From assembly GCF_028416575.1 (NCBI RefSeq), contig NZ_JAMQKB010000005.1, forward strand, positions 62,001 through 126,000: a stretch of DNA of 64,000 nucleotides, written 5' to 3'. The stretch comes from Terrihalobacillus insolitus (GTDB lineage: Bacteria; Bacillota; Bacilli; Bacillales; Amphibacillaceae). This document shows positions 33,849-42,207 of the stretch, piece by piece; the stretch's first letter is position 1; the number at the start of each line of letters is the position of its first letter. Below the pieces are notes generated by a model. It saw only the letters and a program-made list of their open reading frames with translations, had not been told where the DNA came from and searched no databases. The position numbers and the translations under genes are program-made.

Positions 33849-34343
33849 ATGTCAGAATCATTACGTGCAATGTTTTTAATATTACTTTTTGCTGGTATTA
33901 TGTCTATGCAATATAACATGGACGCTGATAAGACCGCTACCAGACAAGTTAAAAACGCTCTGGAACTAGCTGTACATGATGCTGCGCTTGCCCTTGATGA
34001 GTCACAATTATCTCAAGGGAAGATTGTGTTTGATCAAGTGCAGGCGATGGAAAATCTAAAGAAGAGTTTGGAGGATAATTTGGAGCTTTCATCAGGTATG
34101 GGTTATGTTTATACCCCTACTGCTGACTCTTTCTATCAGGATGACTTTTACCTGGAACACATTGAATTTGTGGATGATAGCAATAGAACTTTTCCTTCGG
34201 TCTATTATAATCCCGACTATGCCATTATTGATACCTTAAACGGGCCAAGTGTTATAGCAGTTCTATCTACCACTAGCCCCCGATATTTTGCGGGCGACGG
34301 TATTACAATCCGTCGTACTGTAGTCTATGAGTATTTTGAATGA
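33849..34343 (+). CDS. TadF-like pseudopilin
   Basis: 164 residues. A membrane helix (MFLILLFAGIMSMQY) near the N-terminus is followed by VKNALELAVHDAALALD, a pattern common in TadE/TadF-like pseudopilins. The remaining 115 residues form a predicted outer domain rich in aromatic residues. It lies 16 bases after the previous gene and closes the pilus operon; no terminator is evident before the next leader. Confidence 0.55.
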   Translation: MSESLRAMFLILLFAGIMSMQYNMDADKTATRQVKNALELAVHDAALALDESQLSQGKIVFDQVQAMENLKKSLEDNLELSSGMGYVYTPTADSFYQDDFYLEHIEFVDDSNRTFPSVYYNPDYAIIDTLNGPSVIAVLSTTSPRYFAGDGITIRRTVVYEYFE

Positions 34344-34407
34344 TTGTTCTCTCTTAAATTCATACATCCACTTCCAATAAAATGCTAGAAATAAATAGTA
34401 TTAATGG

Positions 34408-34413
34408 TATAAT
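34408..34413 (+). promoter_or_regulatory. Extended -10 promoter of leader RNA copy 3
   Basis: TGGTATAAT gives an extended -10 ending 34 bases before the GCAACC hairpin, matching the geometry of copies 1 and 2. The -35 (TAGAAA) is weak. Confidence 0.55.
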
Positions 34414-34446
34414 AATTATTAATACTTACTCTATTTCATTTATGTA

Positions 34447-34564
34447 GCAACCTATTCTAGGTTAGCGGGTCGAAAGTAAGCAAACGACAGCGTTCTTTGG
34501 AACGTGGATTTTAGCGCACTATTTGTGTGTCTATTAATCTACTTTCTAAAGAGCGCTTTTTTAT
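34447..34564 (+). ncRNA. Structured leader RNA, copy 3 of 3
   Basis: GCAACCTATTCTAGGTTAGC followed by GGGT, a linker, then a long hairpin with outer arms GCGTTCTTT and AAAGAGCGC, an inner CGCAC/GTGTG arm and a final T run. It lies about 130 bases before the lipoprotein start. Layout matches the copies at 23-132 and 2159-2276, so three operons of the plasmid probably share one regulator. Confidence 0.7.
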
Positions 34565-34694
34565 TTCCCGAAATTTAGAGTAGGAGACAAAACCGAAGAG
34601 AGGGGATCATTTAATGAGGAGAGGACTACAAGATCGCGTCATTTGTTCGGAGCAAGGAAAGATAATTCTTAATAAATTCAAGGGGGACGTAGTA

Positions 34695-35624
34695 ATGAAA
34701 ATGAAAATTGCTTTTCTGATAATAAGTCTACTGTTAGTCGTTTCTGGATGTGGAACCAAGGATAACGTGAATAGTGCTCAAAGCAAAAATGAATCTCAAG
34801 AAGATTGCGATTGCGAACAAGTTGAGACAAGTGAGGAAAAGGAAGTTAAAGCAAGCACAGCTAAAGAAAAAACTGATGAAAAGGCTACCGAAGAAAAAAA
34901 AGCTTCAAAGACAGAAGACAAGGATATCCAAGAAAGTGGTTGCCAAGATGATAGTACAGCTTGTAATGAGGAAAAAGCTGTAGTTAAAAAAGAAGAGGTT
35001 ACTCAAGAGGAACAAAAAGAAACGGAACCTAAAGTAACAAACACCACTGAACAATCGAGCGATGAAAGTGAAACTTCTACTAATACTACTTCTAGCAAGG
35101 AAAATACCTCTACTCAAACTAATACGGAAACAAGCTCGCCAACAAAAGAAAAAACCGAGCCTGAACCGGAACCGAAGCCAGAAGAGGAAACTCAGTCTAA
35201 ACCTGATCCTAAGCCGGAAGAAGAGGAAACTCAACCAGAAGAAACTACCCCTGAGCCAGAGGAAGAAGAGCCTGCTCCCGAGCCAGAGCCAGAACCGCAA
35301 GAGCCTAAGTTAAGTTCAACAGCTCAAGCTGTTCAAAATGCTCTGCCTAGTGGCTATCAAGCAGCTGATGGTTCTTCATCTGTATTAATCCAACGCAATG
35401 GAACGACTATTGCAAGTGTTACTCATAGTAGTTTGTACCTTAACTCTTCATCTAACGCCGATATTCAAGCAGGAGTAAGAGGGGCTGGTGCATTAGGTGG
35501 TAATACAACTAATATAGGAGAAGCCATAAATCAAGTAATTAACAACAGCTCGGGATTCGCTGAAATAGGTAATGTACAAGCGATGAAAAAGGGTTCTGAA
35601 ATAGTTGTAACCTGGACTCTATAG
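34695..35624 (+). CDS. Surface lipoprotein with long charged repeat linker
   Basis: About 309 residues. The signal peptide MKMKIAFLIISLLLVVSGC ends in a lipobox. Residues about 25-205 are a low-complexity stretch rich in E, K, T, S and P with P-E-P-E repeats, typical of a wall-spanning stalk. The C-terminal 100 residues form a small domain rich in S, N and G. The ATG at 34695 follows AAGGGGGACG. An in-frame ATG at 34614 also has a ribosome binding site but would place 27 residues before the signal peptide. It probably displays the C-terminal domain outside the wall near the pilus. Confidence 0.75.
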   Translation: MKMKIAFLIISLLLVVSGCGTKDNVNSAQSKNESQEDCDCEQVETSEEKEVKASTAKEKTDEKATEEKKASKTEDKDIQESGCQDDSTACNEEKAVVKKEEVTQEEQKETEPKVTNTTEQSSDESETSTNTTSSKENTSTQTNTETSSPTKEKTEPEPEPKPEEETQSKPDPKPEEEETQPEETTPEPEEEEPAPEPEPEPQEPKLSSTAQAVQNALPSGYQAADGSSSVLIQRNGTTIASVTHSSLYLNSSSNADIQAGVRGAGALGGNTTNIGEAINQVINNSSGFAEIGNVQAMKKGSEIVVTWTL

Positions 35625-35655
35625 ACATTTAGGATTTCAATAATGTTCCTTTGTT

Positions 35656-35686
35656 GATTACTTCCATCTATATGATGGAAGTAATC
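35656..35686 (+). terminator. Perfect hairpin after the lipoprotein gene
   Basis: GATTACTTCCATC pairs perfectly with GATGGAAGTAATC over a five-base loop. No T run follows directly, so it may be a factor-assisted terminator or an mRNA-stabilising stem. Confidence 0.5.
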
Positions 35687-35810
35687 ACAGGGGAAGTACT
35701 TTAAGTGATAATGAGCAAGCTTTTTTGACGAGGGAATCAATCGAATAGACTTGGCTCTTTCGCCAAAGGAGCTTTCCTGACATTTCAACGCTTTGAAGGG
35801 AGGTGGGAAA

Positions 35811-38693
35811 GTGAACGTCAGAAAAAAGTCCTTTAAATATGTTGTTCGAATTGCATTAACGGTAATAGTTATGAATGTTATATTAGCAGTGATGCAGCCA
35901 GAACCTGTTAGTGCAGAACTAAGAACAAAGACAATAACAAAATATTGGACAAGCGATTGGGTGAACTCTACAGGTGATGTAAATGAACCATCTACTATAA
36001 GTGGAAGGTATTACGACTCAGATAGTGGGCAATACGTCGATTATACCGCTCGAAAATCAGGTGGCCTTTATGATGTTGATCAAAAGGTAGATTGGACCTA
36101 TTATACTTCCTACGGTAGAGCAAGTAATTACGATAAGGATAATAATAACTATTTAGGGTTTATGTCAAATAACTCTAGTTATTATTATGCTGGAAGATGG
36201 TCCGATTCTATGCCTGGTGAAGCTCCTGATCGTTATTATGGAGATCCTTTTGTTCTAGGATTATACGATTGGCAATTAGTAGATTATGGTTGGGATGAGT
36301 CAAGGGTGGTAAACGCTGATTCCTGGGCTTCAAAGGGGTCATCATACAGAAACAAATTGGTATATAGTAATGGCTCTTATTGGTGGCGTTCAGAATCTGG
36401 GAATTTGAACAAGTACCGTAGAGGAGTTTGGATTAAATATCAAGTTAAAATTAACCTTTTTAAGTATCGACAAAAATATACTACTACTATTACTTTGCCT
36501 GATGATGATCCACCTGTCCATATTGCTGATAGTTTGTGGTCTGAAATGTATCAAAATGGGAATGACTATTGGACCCAGCCAAATGATACCGTGTATATAC
36601 GCTTGAAACAACGAGATAGAGAATCGGGTAATAAGTATCAGTACTTGCGGTTAGATGGAAGTGGGGTGGACGTGAGATCACAACATAAGTTTTATGAAGG
36701 GACATCGTACAACAACGATTTTATGAAAAATCCAAATGTCAGTATTCATGCAGCTAACCGAACTGAAAACACTCAGTATGGGGCTGTTAATTGGACTGTT
36801 ACACCTAAAACCCACGGACAGAGTTACAATATCCTTTATTATTATAGAGATAATGCCAATAATTCCGTTGGGTATAATGATACAGGCATGAATTTAAGAG
36901 TTGATGGAGTTGCACCTACTCATAGAACACCAACCATATATAATGCAAGATATATAGATGGTAATACGTATTGGGTACGACCCGGCGATTATTTTGATGT
37001 AATGCTTGTCTCCTACGAGAAAATGTCGGGTCATGATAGAACTTATTTAAGGCTTTATGGTGATGGAAACGACAATAGAGTTTATCATGATTGGGATAAT
37101 TCTGAAGGAGCTTTAAACGAGTTTAATTCTGGAGAATATACTAATATTATCAGTGGTTACTCTCCTTACTATGGTTGGACAGCTCAATATAGGTATAAAG
37201 TTCAAGCCAGAAATAACTCACATGGAAGAAAATTTAATGTCCAAGGCTATTATCGAGATAACGTAGGGAATAACAGGGGATATATAAATACAGGATATTA
37301 TATTGGTGTGGATGGAAAGGCTCCCGATCATATCGCAGGTAACATTTATGGTGCTAGATACATAGACGGAAACGATTATTGGGTACGGTCCGACGATAAT
37401 GTTCAAATAAGATTACGACAACGTGATTATAATTCTGGGAACGAACGTCAATATTTAAGATTATATGGTAGTGGAGTTGACCAGCGAGCTGTCCACGACT
37501 TTGATCAAAGTTCATCCTATTTTTATGAACTTAATGGCTATTCAAGTTCTCGTATAAACGTGAGTTCTGTAAACAGAACGGAAAACACAGCTTATGGAAA
37601 TGTTAGTTGGAATATAACACCTTTAACTCATGGCGACACTTATGATGTTCAATATTACTATAGGGATAATGTTAGTAATAATAGTGGGTACAAAAGTACG
37701 GGTAAGCGAGTAAGAGTGGATGACATTGCACCAAATGTACTCTATAAAAATAAAGAGGACACTAGCGACTTTATAAGTAGACCGTGGTCGTCATCCGACA
37801 TTGAAGTTCGCTTGAAATTCAATGACCCGTATTCTGGGTATAAGCGGTCACGTTATGCTTGGACAAAATCACCAAATACACCGAGCGCCAGCCAATGGTC
37901 AAACTGGACCAATAATGCGAATTATGTTGTTATAAAAAAACAGAGCGGAAAATGGTATCTTCATACTCAAATGCAGGACAACGTCGGGAATACACGTACT
38001 GTTGTTAATGGCGAATATCAGTTAAACACCCCGCCGATTGCATCTTTTAAATTCGACAAAAGTAGATATTATATAGGGGACAATATTAATGTTACTAGCC
38101 TAGCCTCTGATCCGGATGGACAGAGTATTACACACCGCTACGAAATCACAAAACCAGATGGTAGCAAAGTGACCTTTACGACTCCTAACTTTACGTATGT
38201 ACCAGATATCCCTGGTAACTACACGTTTAAGCAGACTGTTACAGATACAATTGGTGATTCAGCAACCGCCTCAACCTCAATATATGTATACAATTTAACA
38301 ATTGTAGGAAATGTCCTTCATACTCCTGAATGGGAGTCCAAACATAGCGCTTTAGGACATAACCCGCTAGATTTTTATAGTGGAGAGCGGTTCTTGCTAG
38401 AAGCTGATGTAGTAGACTATCCAATAGATTATTTAACTGTAGATTTTGAAGGTTATCAAAACAACGGTAACTTATACAAAAAGACGGTGAAGCTGACCGA
38501 TTCTAGTCCAATTTTAAGAAAAGGGGAGTTGTATGATCCATCCTTTATAGAAGGTGGGACTTCATTAAAAAATGGTCCGGCTACATTTGTCTTTGAGGTT
38601 AAGTATACAAACGGGGTTATAAGAAGGGATACAATCACAATTTCCATCCTCGGCGATGTATTCGAGATATTTCGTCTCCATCAAACTAAATAG
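35811..38693 (+). CDS. Secreted repeat protein, putative surface adhesin
   Basis: About 960 residues. An N-terminal signal peptide (IALTVIVMNVILAVMQ then PVSAE) is followed by an aromatic-rich region and three degenerate repeats of about 135 residues (starting near 235, 370 and 505). Each has a D/N-x-Y-W-V segment, YLRLYGSGVD-like motif and YYRDNVGNN-like motif. Near residues 745-830 is a PKD/Ig-like domain (PPIASFKFDKSRYYIGDN). There is no LPXTG anchor. The GTG at 35811 follows AAGGGAGGTGG. It lies directly behind the pilus and lipoprotein genes, so a role in attachment or mating-pair contact is plausible. Confidence 0.7.
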   Translation: MNVRKKSFKYVVRIALTVIVMNVILAVMQPEPVSAELRTKTITKYWTSDWVNSTGDVNEPSTISGRYYDSDSGQYVDYTARKSGGLYDVDQKVDWTYYTSYGRASNYDKDNNNYLGFMSNNSSYYYAGRWSDSMPGEAPDRYYGDPFVLGLYDWQLVDYGWDESRVVNADSWASKGSSYRNKLVYSNGSYWWRSESGNLNKYRRGVWIKYQVKINLFKYRQKYTTTITLPDDDPPVHIADSLWSEMYQNGNDYWTQPNDTVYIRLKQRDRESGNKYQYLRLDGSGVDVRSQHKFYEGTSYNNDFMKNPNVSIHAANRTENTQYGAVNWTVTPKTHGQSYNILYYYRDNANNSVGYNDTGMNLRVDGVAPTHRTPTIYNARYIDGNTYWVRPGDYFDVMLVSYEKMSGHDRTYLRLYGDGNDNRVYHDWDNSEGALNEFNSGEYTNIISGYSPYYGWTAQYRYKVQARNNSHGRKFNVQGYYRDNVGNNRGYINTGYYIGVDGKAPDHIAGNIYGARYIDGNDYWVRSDDNVQIRLRQRDYNSGNERQYLRLYGSGVDQRAVHDFDQSSSYFYELNGYSSSRINVSSVNRTENTAYGNVSWNITPLTHGDTYDVQYYYRDNVSNNSGYKSTGKRVRVDDIAPNVLYKNKEDTSDFISRPWSSSDIEVRLKFNDPYSGYKRSRYAWTKSPNTPSASQWSNWTNNANYVVIKKQSGKWYLHTQMQDNVGNTRTVVNGEYQLNTPPIASFKFDKSRYYIGDNINVTSLASDPDGQSITHRYEITKPDGSKVTFTTPNFTYVPDIPGNYTFKQTVTDTIGDSATASTSIYVYNLTIVGNVLHTPEWESKHSALGHNPLDFYSGERFLLEADVVDYPIDYLTVDFEGYQNNGNLYKKTVKLTDSSPILRKGELYDPSFIEGGTSLKNGPATFVFEVKYTNGVIRRDTITISILGDVFEIFRLHQTK

Positions 38694-38706
38694 TCTAGTC
38701 TTGTGT

Positions 38707-38772
38707 GAATTTTAATATGAAATGTCACAACCTTGAATATAATTTGTCATAGAATTTTAATATGAAATGTCA
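38707..38772. repeat. Two exact 21-bp repeats, possible transposon-end remnant
   Basis: GAATTTTAATATGAAATGTC plus A occurs at 38707-38727 and 38752-38772, with an ATAATTTGTCA in between. A TGTGTG precedes the first copy. The pattern recalls transposase-binding repeats at the ends of Tn7/Tn5053-type elements, and it starts just after the surface-protein stop codon. Confidence 0.4.
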
Positions 38773-38774
38773 TA

Positions 38775-38813
38775 GGTCAGTGATAGCATAACCCTTGCTA
38801 TTACTGACTTTTT
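38775..38813 (+). terminator. Intrinsic terminator
   Basis: GTCAGTGATAGC pairs with GCTATTACTGAC, then TTTTT. A group IIC intron fragment abuts the T run. Confidence 0.75.
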
Positions 38814-38814
38814 G

Positions 38815-38866
38815 GTGCGCCCAGCATGGGTGCAGTCTCTAGGGTGAAAGTACCGAACTGACGAAC
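38815..38866 (+). mobile_element. 5' fragment of a group IIC intron
   Basis: GTGCGCCCAGCATGGGTGCA, then GTCTCTAGGGTGAAAGT and CCGAACTG, matches the conserved 5' end of bacterial group IIC introns. It begins immediately after the T run of an intrinsic terminator, the known insertion preference of this class. The likeness fades after about 50 bases and no reverse transcriptase is present, so only a remnant remains. Confidence 0.7.
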
Positions 38867-38959
38867 AGAAACTGTATATCCTAAGCTATGTCGTTTCTGA
38901 TAGTCTTCTACAGTCTCTTCCGTCTTTGGTCAAATAGATACCATTAAGAGTGACATTAA

Positions 38960-39020
38960 TGTTAAGTAATAAAAAAGTTGTTTAATTTATAATAAAGTTG
39001 TTTAATTCATAATAAAGTTG
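38960..39020. repeat. Left end of element A with three TnsB-type sites
   Basis: TGTTAAGT is followed by AATAAAAAAGTTG (38968-38980) and two copies of AATAAAGTTG (38991-39000, 39011-39020), each continuing TTTAA. The AATAAAGT core is the same as in Tn7 end repeats. The outermost base is inferred from the TGT convention. Confidence 0.65.
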
Positions 39021-39241
39021 TTTAAAAATCGCGTGTTTAGGAGTATGATGGAAGTAACTTCTAACACGTGATTTTTTTGTGAGTACATAATTAAAAATCA
39101 AGGAATAGTAATAGGAAATGTATTAAAATTATGCTTTGGAATTAAAGAAAATGATGTTTATGCGTTTGAAGTAAATTCGCGATTATTTATTAAGCTTGGC
39201 CCTTTACACTAAATTCCTTTATCAATAATCAGGAGGTTAAT

Positions 39242-40063
39242 ATGGTGAAACGAAAGAATCAGTGGACTGAATCTAAAATAGCCCGATATCAAAAAGAAGG
39301 TCGGGGACAAGGTGAACTCTCCAATTATAAACCTTGGTTGACCATTCAGGACGTACCTTCATCCGGACGTGCTCACCGGATAAAAGGTTGGAAAACGAAT
39401 CGTATTCACCATCTGCTATCTGATTTAGAGCGTAATTACTTTTATTTATTAGAATGGGCAGATGAAGTGATTGATATTCGAGAACAGTACCCTTTAAATC
39501 GTGAAAAAACCCTAAAAATTTCTGAAAAAAAACAGATTAAACACCCTATAGATACGACATCTCAGACTCCGATCGTATTTACGACGGATTTTTTTATTAC
39601 TTTGAGAAAGGGGAAGAACATATCATACGTGGCTCGAACGATTAAGCCTAGTGACAACCTTAACGATAATCGAATCATTGAAAAGTTTGAAATTGAGCGT
39701 GAGTACTGGGATGAGATGAAAGTGGACTGGGGAATTGTGACCGAAAAGGAGATACCGAGTGATACTGTAAAGAATATTGGATGGTTACATTCCTCGGGTG
39801 AAATGACAGATTCTTTAGATCGTCAACTTATTTCTGACTATTATCATTACCTTCAAACTTGTACAAAAACAATAAGTGAAAGCCTGCGCCACTTTGATAA
39901 AACCTATCATCTTGAACAAGGCAGTGCCTTGTCTTTATTTAAGCATTTACTTGCAACTAAGAAGATATCGTTTGATATAAAAACTCCCTTTAACATTTCT
40001 GATTCAATTAATGTTTTAGATTTTCCCATTCAGGAGCCAAATGAAAAGAGGTTGGCAACATGA
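39242..40063 (+). CDS. tnsA: TnsA transposase endonuclease, element A
   Basis: 273 residues, the length of Tn7 TnsA. Catalytic residues align as E63 (SDLERNYF), D116 (FTTDFF) and K135 (ARTIK), matching E63/D114/K132 of Tn7. IREQYPL is the usual core motif. TnsA cuts the 5' strands at the transposon ends so the element moves by cut-and-paste. AGGAGG precedes the ATG. It overlaps tnsB by four bases. Confidence 0.92.
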   Translation: MVKRKNQWTESKIARYQKEGRGQGELSNYKPWLTIQDVPSSGRAHRIKGWKTNRIHHLLSDLERNYFYLLEWADEVIDIREQYPLNREKTLKISEKKQIKHPIDTTSQTPIVFTTDFFITLRKGKNISYVARTIKPSDNLNDNRIIEKFEIEREYWDEMKVDWGIVTEKEIPSDTVKNIGWLHSSGEMTDSLDRQLISDYYHYLQTCTKTISESLRHFDKTYHLEQGSALSLFKHLLATKKISFDIKTPFNISDSINVLDFPIQEPNEKRLAT

Positions 40064-42207
40064 TGTTATTAGTTAATGAGTTATTGCAAGATAAAGACAC
40101 AAAAGACACCTTTCGCATTCTTTGGATTGATGAAGGAAACGTCATTGCCTATTTGATTAACATCTATGATGATAAAGCTCTACCCTTTAAACGATCAGTA
40201 GCAGAGCTTATTGACGAAATTATTCAAGAGCAGTTTATTAAGATTAAAGAAGATCCGTTTATGTTTTTAAAAAAAGTGGAAGAGTCGGAAAAAATTTTAG
40301 AAATGCGTGACAATGCATGGGCTGTTGTTGGAAATATCGTTCGAGATGAGCCGGCTATTTACGAGAAAAATGAACGAGCAGAACATATTAAAAATGCAAT
40401 GAACGAGCACAATGTTTCTTATCCAGCCGTTCGAAAATACCTACGGAAATACTGGCAAAGAGGAAAAACTCCTAATGCCCTATTACCCGACTATCATAAA
40501 TCTGGGGGAAAGGGCAAAGAGAAAAAGGCAAGCTCCAAAAAGAGAGGGCGTCCCAGAAAACAAGACACATCAGGAATTAATATTAATGAGCAAACGAAGA
40601 AAATCTTTCGAGTTGCTTTAGAAAAATACTACTTGACCACAAAGAAAAATAAATTAACAGATGCTTATAAAATGATGGTTCGTGAGTTTTATGCAAAGGA
40701 TTATTATTACGAAAACGGTGTTCCAAAAGTTATCCTTGAAGATGAAGATAAATTGCCAACTATCGTTCAATTTCGCTACTGGTACAACAAGGAGTACACC
40801 GTTCAAGAATCAACAATTTCGAGACAAGGTCGTAAAAAGTACGAAAAAGATTTTCGAGCGGTACTGGGATCCTCTACTACGGAAGCAATTGGCCCTGGTT
40901 CACGATACCAGATTGACGCTACCGTTGCCGATGTCTATTTAATCTCTCGCTATAATCCTGACTGGATTATAGGTAGACCTGTTGTTTATCTTGTCGTGGA
41001 CGTATTTAGCAGAATGGTTGTCGGAATGTATATTGGCCTAGAAGGTCCATCCTGGGCAGGAGCGATGATGGCACTTACGAATGTAGTTACAGATAAGCAA
41101 GCCTTTTGTCGTGATTATGGCATAGATATTCCTAAATCGGCATGGCCAAGTGAGAATCTTCCCGATGTTCTTTTGGCGGATAGAGGTGAGATAGAAGGCT
41201 TTCATGTAGAGAGGTTGATTTCTGCCTTTAACCTTCATGTAGAAAATGCGGCCCCATATCGAGCCGATTGGAAAGGAATTGTCGAAAAGCAGTTTGACAC
41301 CATCCAGCGTAAAGTAAAGCCATTTTTACCGGGCTATGTGGACAAGGACTTCCAAGAGCGTGGCGCTCGCGACTACCGCCTTGATGCGAAGCTTACATTA
41401 GAACAATTTACACAACTGATTATCAAGCAAGTGATCTACTACAATGCGAAACACTATTTAAAAGACTATCTTCGTGATGAGGATATGATCCGAGATGAAG
41501 TACAACCTACTCCTCTTGAACTGTGGAATTGGGGCATTCAAAACCGTTCTGGGAAGCTCCGCTATTTTTCAGAGGATACGGTCAAATTGCATTTATTACC
41601 CCAATCTCAAGCGACCGTTACGTTTAAGGGAATCAAATTGAAAAATATGCTCTACAGCTGTGAACGAGCATTAAAAGAGTCATGGTTTCCTACGGCTAGA
41701 CAAAAAGGAAGTTGGAAAGTGACGGTTTCTTATGATCCGAGGGACATGTCTACGGTTTATTTACTGGATAGTGATGGTTATCAGTTCGAAGCTTGTCATT
41801 TACTAGAGCACCAGAAGCGTTACGCCAACCGAACGTTAGATGAGATTACGTATTTATTAGAACATGAGAAGCAGTTGCACAAACAGGCAGAGCACGGCCA
41901 ATTGCAAAAGGAAATCGATTTTATCAGTGAAGTTGATGATATCGTTAAACCTGCTGTGAAGCTTGCAAATGAGCAGCAATCAAATGACATTAGCAAGGCG
42001 GAAAAGACGAGATCAATCAAAGAACATCGCAAGGCGGAACGAGAAGAACGTCAAAAAGAAGAAATCATCGAATTAGGGGATGACAAACCAAACAAAAGGA
42101 CTGGTGAAGTTCTACCATTTAATCAAAACGATGATGAACAAAAATACGCACGCCCATCCATTAAGGAATTTTTACGTCGAAGAAAGGAGCAAAAGAAAGA
42201 TGAGTGA
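40060..42207 (+). CDS. tnsB: TnsB DDE transposase, element A
   Basis: 715 residues. The DDE triad is D286 (YQIDATVAD), D374 (LLADRGEIEG) and E409 (GIVEKQF). N-terminal helix-turn-helix domains (about 100-145, then basic GRPRK) bind the terminal repeats. The C-terminal tail is charged and includes a KEER-rich helix that should contact TnsC. It joins the 3' ends to target DNA. It shares its 3' end with the tnsC start. Confidence 0.93.
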   Translation: MMLLVNELLQDKDTKDTFRILWIDEGNVIAYLINIYDDKALPFKRSVAELIDEIIQEQFIKIKEDPFMFLKKVEESEKILEMRDNAWAVVGNIVRDEPAIYEKNERAEHIKNAMNEHNVSYPAVRKYLRKYWQRGKTPNALLPDYHKSGGKGKEKKASSKKRGRPRKQDTSGININEQTKKIFRVALEKYYLTTKKNKLTDAYKMMVREFYAKDYYYENGVPKVILEDEDKLPTIVQFRYWYNKEYTVQESTISRQGRKKYEKDFRAVLGSSTTEAIGPGSRYQIDATVADVYLISRYNPDWIIGRPVVYLVVDVFSRMVVGMYIGLEGPSWAGAMMALTNVVTDKQAFCRDYGIDIPKSAWPSENLPDVLLADRGEIEGFHVERLISAFNLHVENAAPYRADWKGIVEKQFDTIQRKVKPFLPGYVDKDFQERGARDYRLDAKLTLEQFTQLIIKQVIYYNAKHYLKDYLRDEDMIRDEVQPTPLELWNWGIQNRSGKLRYFSEDTVKLHLLPQSQATVTFKGIKLKNMLYSCERALKESWFPTARQKGSWKVTVSYDPRDMSTVYLLDSDGYQFEACHLLEHQKRYANRTLDEITYLLEHEKQLHKQAEHGQLQKEIDFISEVDDIVKPAVKLANEQQSNDISKAEKTRSIKEHRKAEREERQKEEIIELGDDKPNKRTGEVLPFNQNDDEQKYARPSIKEFLRRRKEQKKDE

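Noticed and set aside
34447..34480. Cyclic-di-GMP-I riboswitch, because AGGTTAGCGGGT resembles its 3' AGGTAGCGGGG segment
   Set aside because: The leader lacks the rest of the aptamer; the upstream part is only a 15-base hairpin, too short for the known fold.
35659..35686. Rho-independent terminator after the lipoprotein gene in the strict sense
   Set aside because: The stem is perfect but no T run follows, so it is listed with reduced confidence as a hairpin of unclear role.
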